A DNA stretch of 64,000 bases. Origin: Streptomyces graminofaciens. GTDB lineage: Bacteria; Actinomycetota; Actinomycetes; Streptomycetales; Streptomycetaceae. The position numbers and the translations under genes were made by a program. Position 1 is the first letter of the stretch; every line of letters begins with the position of its first letter. Of the stretch, positions 59,597-64,000 are shown piece after piece. A model generated the notes under the pieces. The model searched no databases. It saw only the letters and a list, made by a program, of their open reading frames with translations, and was not told the DNA's origin. The stretch spans positions 9,954,501 through 10,018,500 of the forward strand of contig NZ_AP018448.1 of the NCBI RefSeq assembly GCF_030294945.1, given 5' to 3'.

Positions 59597-59986
59597 TCAG
59601 GTCCGTCTTCTCTCCGTACGGCCGCGCGGGCGCCGTACCAGAACCAGCAGGAGGACGAGCGAGCTGATCACGGTCACGGCCGCGATCCCGCCGGGCACCG
59701 ACCACGTGTGCGTGGCCACCATGCCCTGCGCGACGAGGAGGTTCACCGCGACGGCGCCCGCGACGGACACCACGGCGCGGCCGAACGGCTCCAGCCCGCG
59801 CAGTGCGGCCCCGATGGCGGCTCCTGGCGCGGCGAGGAGGAAGAACAGGGTGAACGGGCCACGCAGAATGGACTCCGAGTCGGCGAACGCGAGCACCGCG
59901 CCGACCCCCGCGACGGCCACGGCCACGCCCGCCAGCAGTGGCCCGCCGCTGTTCGACAGAGCTGGCTTTACACCTAAGGTCCGCAT
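59597..59986 (-). CDS. Small membrane protein with a TTA codon
   Basis: 129 residues if started at ATG 59986 (a TTG at 60055 is possible). It has four predicted helices (LLAGVAVAVAGVGAVLAFAD, LFFLLAAPGAAIGAAL, VSVAGAVAVNLLVAQGM, GIAAVTVISSLVLLLVLV) and an Arg-rich tail. Codon 4 is TTA (59975-59977, seen as TAA on the plus strand), which in Streptomyces is read only by the developmentally regulated bldA tRNA. It lies 4 bases before the acyltransferase gene, so the pair may be co-translated late in growth. Function unknown. Confidence 0.72.
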   Translation of the reverse strand: MRTLGVKPALSNSGGPLLAGVAVAVAGVGAVLAFADSESILRGPFTLFFLLAAPGAAIGAALRGLEPFGRAVVSVAGAVAVNLLVAQGMVATHTWSVPGGIAAVTVISSLVLLLVLVRRPRGRTERRRT

Positions 59987-60120
59987 TGGCGACTTTGCCC
60001 CCTGAAGCGCCGGATGCCGGGCTTCAATGTCGCCCAGCGGGGGAGGGGGAGTCAAGATGCGGACCGGCCTCGCACGCGTATCTGTAATGCGTGGGCAAAG
60101 GAGAGTTTCGCGGTAGACAA

Positions 60121-60157
60121 AAGTTCCCCGGAGGTAAAGAAAACCTCCGGGGAACTT
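60121..60157 (-). terminator. 15-bp perfect hairpin after the subtilisin gene
   Basis: AAGTTCCCCGGAGGT (60121-60135) pairs perfectly with ACCTCCGGGGAACTT (60143-60157). On the minus strand it is followed by TTGTC, a short T-rich tail. It lies 86 bases past the subtilisin stop. Confidence 0.85.
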
Positions 60158-60184
60158 CCGTTCAGATCACGCGAGTTGCCGATG

Positions 60185-60242
60185 CATCAATGCGTGGCCT
60201 CTGTATTGATGCGTTGGCCTCGGTATTAATGCGTGACCGCTG
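60185..60242. repeat. Three 19-20-bp repeats after the subtilisin gene
   Basis: Three imperfect units based on TATT(G/A)ATGCGT(T)GGCC(T/G) lie between the subtilisin stop and its terminator hairpin. Confidence 0.7.
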
Positions 60243-61448
60243 TTACTGGACGATCTGCAGCAGGCGGTTCGGGGAACCCGAGCCCGGGCTGGTGACCTTG
60301 CCCGAGACGGAGCCGTTCACCAGTGCCGTGGCGACCTGGGCCGGGGTGGCCGAGGTGTGGCCGGCGAGGTAGACGGCGGCCGCGCCCGCGACGTGCGGCG
60401 TGGCCATCGAGGTGCCCGAGATCGTGTTCGTCGCGGTGTCGCTGGTGTACCAGCCGGCCGTGATCGAGGACCCCGGGGCGAAGATGTCCAGGACCGAGCC
60501 GTAGTTCGAGTAGCTGGCCTTGGCGTCGGTGCTGGTGGTGGCGCCGACCGTGATCGCCTCGGTGACGCGCGCCGGGGAGTACGAGGAGGCGTTGGCGCTG
60601 CTGTTGCCGGCCGCGACCGCGTAGGTCACACCGCTGGCTATGGAGTTGCGGACCGCCGTGTCCAGGGTGCTGGAGGCGCTGCCGCCGAGCGAGAGGTTGG
60701 CGACCGACGGGCCGGAGTGGTTGTTGGTGACCCAGTCGATGCCCGCGATGACGCCGGCGGTGGTGCCGGAGCCCGCGTTGTCGAGCACCCGGACCGCCAC
60801 GATCTTCGCCTTCTTGGCGATGCCGTAGGTCGAGCCCGCGATGGTCGTGGCCACATGGGTGCCGTGGCCGTTGCCGTCGGAGGCGGTGGTGTCGCCGTCG
60901 ACCGCGTCGTAACCGTAGGAGGCGCGCCCGCTGATCTGGGAGTGCGTGATGCGGACGCCGGTGTCGATGACGTACGCGGTCACGCCGCTGCCCGCGGTGT
61001 CCGGGTAGGTGTAGGTGCCGGAGAGCGGCAGCGACGCCTGGTCGGTGCGGTCCAGGCCCCAGGGGGCGCTGGTCTGCGTGGCGTCCGCCTTGAACACCTG
61101 GTTCTGCTCGACGGAGGCGACCGCGGGGTCGGCGGCCAGTCTCTTCGCCTCGGCGGCCGAGAGGTTGGCCGCGTACCCGTTGAGCGCCGACTTGAAGGTC
61201 TTCTTGACCGTGCCGCCGTACTCGTTGATCAGGTCCTTGCCCTCGCTCGAGGCGGCCTTGAAGCCGGCGGCCTTCTTGAGCGTGACGATGTAGCTGCCCT
61301 TGATCGCGGTGGGGGAGCCGGCGGCGAGCACCTTGCCCTCGGCCGGGGCGGCCTGGGCGGGAGTTGCGGTGAGGCCACCCAACAGGGCGGCCGTCGCCAT
61401 GGTGGTGACGGCGGCGACACGGATCTTCTTGCTACGCAGCTGTGCCAT
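60243..61448 (-). CDS. Secreted subtilisin-like serine protease (S8)
   Basis: 401 residues. A signal (1-33) is followed by an I9 inhibitor pro-domain (~50-120, IKGSYIVTLKKAAGFKAA). The catalytic domain has Asp162 (YVIDTGVRI), His195 (GNGHGTHVAT), Asn282 (AVAAGNSSA) and Ser347 (ISGTSMATPHVAG). It is the ordinary-size extracellular subtilisin class (proteinase K-like) and lacks the long C-terminal modules of the 1153-residue protease at 38831-42292. ATG 61448 has GAGGAGGA about 11 bases upstream. It is divergent from the SGNH esterase gene. Confidence 0.92.
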   Translation of the reverse strand: MAQLRSKKIRVAAVTTMATAALLGGLTATPAQAAPAEGKVLAAGSPTAIKGSYIVTLKKAAGFKAASSEGKDLINEYGGTVKKTFKSALNGYAANLSAAEAKRLAADPAVASVEQNQVFKADATQTSAPWGLDRTDQASLPLSGTYTYPDTAGSGVTAYVIDTGVRITHSQISGRASYGYDAVDGDTTASDGNGHGTHVATTIAGSTYGIAKKAKIVAVRVLDNAGSGTTAGVIAGIDWVTNNHSGPSVANLSLGGSASSTLDTAVRNSIASGVTYAVAAGNSSANASSYSPARVTEAITVGATTSTDAKASYSNYGSVLDIFAPGSSITAGWYTSDTATNTISGTSMATPHVAGAAAVYLAGHTSATPAQVATALVNGSVSGKVTSPGSGSPNRLLQIVQ

Positions 61449-61763
61449 TACGAGGGAGTCCTCCTCATAGGCGGCGCGAACCCGGGTTCGGGCACGCGTC
61501 TGTGGGGGGGTGCGTGCGGAATCGCACTCACAACCAGGAGCGTGCGTTCCGCTCTCGGGTGGTTAAAGGTTGGTTGATCTACGGGCGTAGCTCAAGGGAG
61601 TTGAGGCCTTGTCATGTGTCTGTCATGCGCGCGAAATCGAACCAGAGTTGTACGCGATGGGTACGTTCCGTTAGGGACGAGAAAGTATTGACATGGACAC
61701 TTCCGATCAACACGTGTAGTTGGTACGACGGTTGAGGCAGAGATCCTGCTAAAGGGAGGTTCC
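61449..61763. other. Divergent promoter region, subtilisin / SGNH esterase
   Basis: 315 bases. A TTGACA at 61688-61693 is a candidate -35 for the esterase gene, but no well-spaced -10 follows. A GGGAGG site lies before the esterase ATG. No reading frame is supported here. Confidence 0.5.
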
Positions 61764-62570
61764 ATGAGACGTTCCCGACTTGCGGTATACGTGACCTCGC
61801 TCCTCCTCGCCGCCGGCGCCGGCCTCACCGGTGCCACGACCGCCCAGGCGTCCCCGCAGGCCGCACCCACCGGCTACGCGGCCCTCGGCGACTCCTACTC
61901 CTCCGGTGTGGGCGCGGGCAGTTACATCTCCTCCAGCGGCGACTGCAAGCGCAGCACCAAGGCCTACCCGTACCTCTGGGCGGCCGCCAACTCACCCTCG
62001 ACCTTCGACTTCACGGCTTGCTCGGGCGCCCGAACGGGTGATGTTCTGGCCAACCAGCTGGGCCCGCTCAGCAGTTCGACGGGCCTGGTCTCGATCAGCG
62101 TCGGCGGCAACGACGCGGGCTTCGCCGACGTCATGACCACCTGCGTGCTCCAGGGCGACAGCGCCTGCCTCGCCCGCATCGACACGGCCAAGGCGTACGT
62201 CGACTCGACCCTGCCCGGACAGCTCGACAAGGTCTACTCGGCGATCAGCGCGAAGGCACCGGCCGCCCATGTGGTGGTCCTCGGCTACCCCCGCTTCTAC
62301 AAACTCGGCGGCACCTGCGCCGGCCTGTCCCAGACCAAGCGGTCCGCCATCAACAGCGCGGCCGACTACCTCAACACCGCCCTCGCCAAGCGCGCCGCCG
62401 ACCACGGCTTCACCTTCGGCGACGTCCGCCCCACCTTCACCGGGCACGAACTGTGCTCGGGCAGCGCCTGGCTGCACAGCCTCAACCTGCTGAACATCGG
62501 CGAGTCGTACCACCCGACGGCCGCCGGCCAGTCGGGTGGCTATCTGCCGGTGCTCAGGAACGTGGCCTGA
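61764..62570 (+). CDS. Secreted SGNH/GDSL esterase-lipase
   Basis: 268 residues with a Sec signal (1-30). Block I is ALGDSYSSGVG with nucleophile Ser44. Gly115 and Asn116 are in SVGGNDAGFAD (blocks II/III oxyanion), and His250 is in GESYHPTAAGQ (block V; Asp is expected 3 residues earlier and is replaced by Glu/Ser-Tyr context, so a dyad with backbone support is likely, as in Streptomyces esterases). Six cysteines (61, 86, 127, 135, 185, 231) fit three disulfides. It resembles secreted Streptomyces lipases/phospholipase A1. ATG 61764 follows GGGAGG. Its 3' end overlaps the kinase gene by 17 bases. Confidence 0.9.
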   Translation: MRRSRLAVYVTSLLLAAGAGLTGATTAQASPQAAPTGYAALGDSYSSGVGAGSYISSSGDCKRSTKAYPYLWAAANSPSTFDFTACSGARTGDVLANQLGPLSSSTGLVSISVGGNDAGFADVMTTCVLQGDSACLARIDTAKAYVDSTLPGQLDKVYSAISAKAPAAHVVVLGYPRFYKLGGTCAGLSQTKRSAINSAADYLNTALAKRAADHGFTFGDVRPTFTGHELCSGSAWLHSLNLLNIGESYHPTAAGQSGGYLPVLRNVA

Positions 62571-64000
62571 CCGCCCCGTCGTAGGACCCGGCCCCGGCCC
62601 CGGCCCCGTCGTCGGAACCGCCGGAGCCGCCGGAGCCGCCGTCCGAGTCATCCGAGTCCGAGGGGGAGGTCCCGCCCGTGGTCGGGGCGTCCCCCTCACA
62701 GGTCACCGAGAACGGCACGGAGTTGGACGTCGTCTCGACCGGGCCGCGCACCTCGACGCTGATCTCGTCCTTGTACGTACCGGCCGAGGCGTACGTCGTG
62801 ACGACGATCTGGTTCTGCTTGCTCTTCTCCCCGTCCGACGGGAACGACAGCGTCCTCCAGTCGGTGTCCGGGGCGTCCTTGCTCTTGGTCACCCAGCGGT
62901 AGTCGACCTCCACGGGCACCTGGCCCACGGTGAACGTCGCCGTGAAACGGGGCGCGCCGCTCTCGGGCAGGGGACAGGCGCCGGAGTAGTCGGTGTTCTC
63001 ACCCGCGACCGAGACCTTCACGGACTGGGCGGGCGGCTTGCTGGTCGTCCCGCCGTCGTCGGGCGTGCCGGGCGGGGTGTCACCGCCGTCGCCGGTCGCG
63101 TCGTTGCCGCCGCCCTCCGTCTCCTCGTCACCCGTCCGGCCACCCACCGTGCTCTGGCCGTTGGTGGTGTCGTTCCCCGAACCGCCGTCCCCGCCGTCGT
63201 CACGGTTCACCAGCGCGTACGTCAGCCCGGCGACGGCGAACGCGATGGCGGCCACGCCCGCGATCAGGAAGACCAGGGCGCGGCGGTTGCGGTCCGGGGG
63301 AGGGGCGGTGGCGGACGGTCCCGGAGGGGGCGTGGGCGGTGGCCCGAACCCGCCTGTGCCGGGCCCCAGGTCCGGGCTGGGAACGGTGGACACCGTGGGG
63401 GTGTACGGAGCGGAGGCAACCGTGTCGGCGCGCGGGGTGCCACCCGCGCCGATGATCCGCAGGTCCTGCTCCGCCTGCGCGGCGCCGACGCGTTCGGCCG
63501 GATCCTTGCGCAGCAGCCCCTCGATCACCGGGGCCAGCGGGCCCGCCCGGCGCGGCGGCGGCAACTCCTCGTCGACGACCGCCCGCAGGGTGCTCAGCGG
63601 CGTGTTCTGCCGGAACGGGGAGTTGCCCTCGACCGCCGCGTACAGCAGCACGCCGAGCGACCACAGGTCCGACTCCGGGCCCGGCGTACGCCCCAGCGCC
63701 CGCTCCGGGGCGAGGAACTCGGGCGAGCCGATGACCTCGCCGGTCATGGTCAGCGCCGAGCTGCCCTCCACCGTGGCGATACCGAAGTCGGTGAGGACCA
63801 CACGGCCGTCGTTGGAGATGAGCACGTTGGCCGGCTTCACATCGCGGTGCAGGACCCCGGCCTCGTGCGCGGCGCGCAGCGCGGCCAGCACCTCGGCGCC
63901 GATGTGTGCCGCGTGCTGCGGGGACAGCGGGCCCTCGGAGTCCAGCAGATCGGCCAGCGACAGCCCGCGGACCAGCTCCATCACGACCCAGGGGCGGCCC
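62554..64000 (-). CDS. Ser/Thr protein kinase, PknB-type, N-lobe cut by the window edge
   Basis: At least 480 residues are visible. The catalytic lobe has VLHRDVKPANVLI (HRD), VLTDFGIAT (DFG), GSPEFLAPERA (APE) and DLWSLGVLLYAAVEG. A Pro-rich linker leads to one transmembrane helix (VFLIAGVAAIAFAVAGLTY), then an acidic Gly/Thr-rich stalk and a ~115-residue extracellular domain beginning near VKVSVAGENTDYSGACPLPE with two cysteines (ACPL, VTCEG). The C-terminus is a Gly/Ser/Asp-rich tail. The glycine loop and Lys of the N-lobe lie beyond 64000. It converges on the esterase gene. It should be a membrane sensor kinase with an unknown extracellular ligand. Confidence 0.88.
   Translation of the reverse strand, partial: GRPWVVMELVRGLSLADLLDSEGPLSPQHAAHIGAEVLAALRAAHEAGVLHRDVKPANVLISNDGRVVLTDFGIATVEGSSALTMTGEVIGSPEFLAPERALGRTPGPESDLWSLGVLLYAAVEGNSPFRQNTPLSTLRAVVDEELPPPRRAGPLAPVIEGLLRKDPAERVGAAQAEQDLRIIGAGGTPRADTVASAPYTPTVSTVPSPDLGPGTGGFGPPPTPPPGPSATAPPPDRNRRALVFLIAGVAAIAFAVAGLTYALVNRDDGGDGGSGNDTTNGQSTVGGRTGDEETEGGGNDATGDGGDTPPGTPDDGGTTSKPPAQSVKVSVAGENTDYSGACPLPESGAPRFTATFTVGQVPVEVDYRWVTKSKDAPDTDWRTLSFPSDGEKSKQNQIVVTTYASAGTYKDEISVEVRGPVETTSNSVPFSVTCEGDAPTTGGTSPSDSDDSDGGSGGSGGSDDGAGAGAGSYDGAVRPRS

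Noticed and set aside
1..64000. tRNA, rRNA, CRISPR arrays, transposase genes
   Set aside because: I looked for cloverleaf-like stems, direct-repeat/spacer arrays and transposase motifs (DDE, RHH-type) and found none.

Overview
The window is a stretch of high-GC actinobacterial chromosome, almost certainly Streptomyces. The coding regions have very GC-rich third codon positions, GTG and TTG starts are common, and there are many secreted hydrolases with Sec or Tat signals. It also carries a SepF paralogue outside the division cluster, a LAXTG-type wall-anchored LPMO, a LexA-type box and a rare TTA codon. I see no rRNA, tRNA, CRISPR array or intact insertion sequence.

Layout. 0-7 kb is core-like: a partial PAP2 phosphatase, a PIG-V-type mannosyltransferase, a DHA2 exporter, a glutaryl-CoA-dehydrogenase-like enzyme behind a 15-bp palindrome, a SepF paralogue and a DUF5685 protein. 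7-11.7 kb is a translationally coupled FAD/NAD(P)-LLM-LLM operon of the organosulfur-scavenging kind, with a cysteine-operon leader peptide next to it but on the opposite strand. 12-13 kb is a streptogrisin-B-like protease. 13.2-24.6 kb is a decaying accessory region. It contains an error-prone polymerase cassette (DnaE2/ImuC-like plus ImuB-like) behind a LexA-type box, and a TetR regulon (SDR, double [4Fe-4S] reductase, DUF3533 membrane protein, TetR) marked by six copies of one palindromic operator. These sit among remnants of a band-7 protein, a second [4Fe-4S] reductase, an Old Yellow Enzyme, an alpha/beta hydrolase, an NmrA protein and another TetR.

24.6-47.9 kb holds a secreted sphingomyelinase, a NarL-type two-component system, a CmcI-like methyltransferase and a MarR/MaoC/LLM locus with deletion scars. 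It continues with a GH43-AbfB enzyme, a CE4 lipoprotein, a large HTH-nSTAND-WD40 protein, a 1153-residue subtilase, a lipase behind a CRP-like palindrome and the LPMO. It ends with a 44-codon basic protein, a methyltransferase behind two RecA-type (PafBC-like) -35 motifs, and DUF402, GNAT and GntR genes.

48-60 kb has DUF72 and DUF5925 genes and then a surface or exopolysaccharide locus. That locus comprises a GH39 enzyme, a fused Wzx-like flippase/Wzy-like polymerase, a CE4 deacetylase and two GT2 transferases in a chain of overlapping genes, plus a CelD/FemAB-like acyltransferase and a small membrane protein with a TTA codon. 60-64 kb ends with a secreted subtilisin, a SGNH esterase and a partial Ser/Thr kinase.

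Taken together, the region serves the cell surface and the extracellular space (proteases, glycosidases, lipases, polysaccharide export) and stress responses (SOS-type mutagenesis, electrophile/redox regulon, sulfur scavenging). Small tandem repeats lie between several convergent gene pairs. All functional calls rest on motif recognition by eye.
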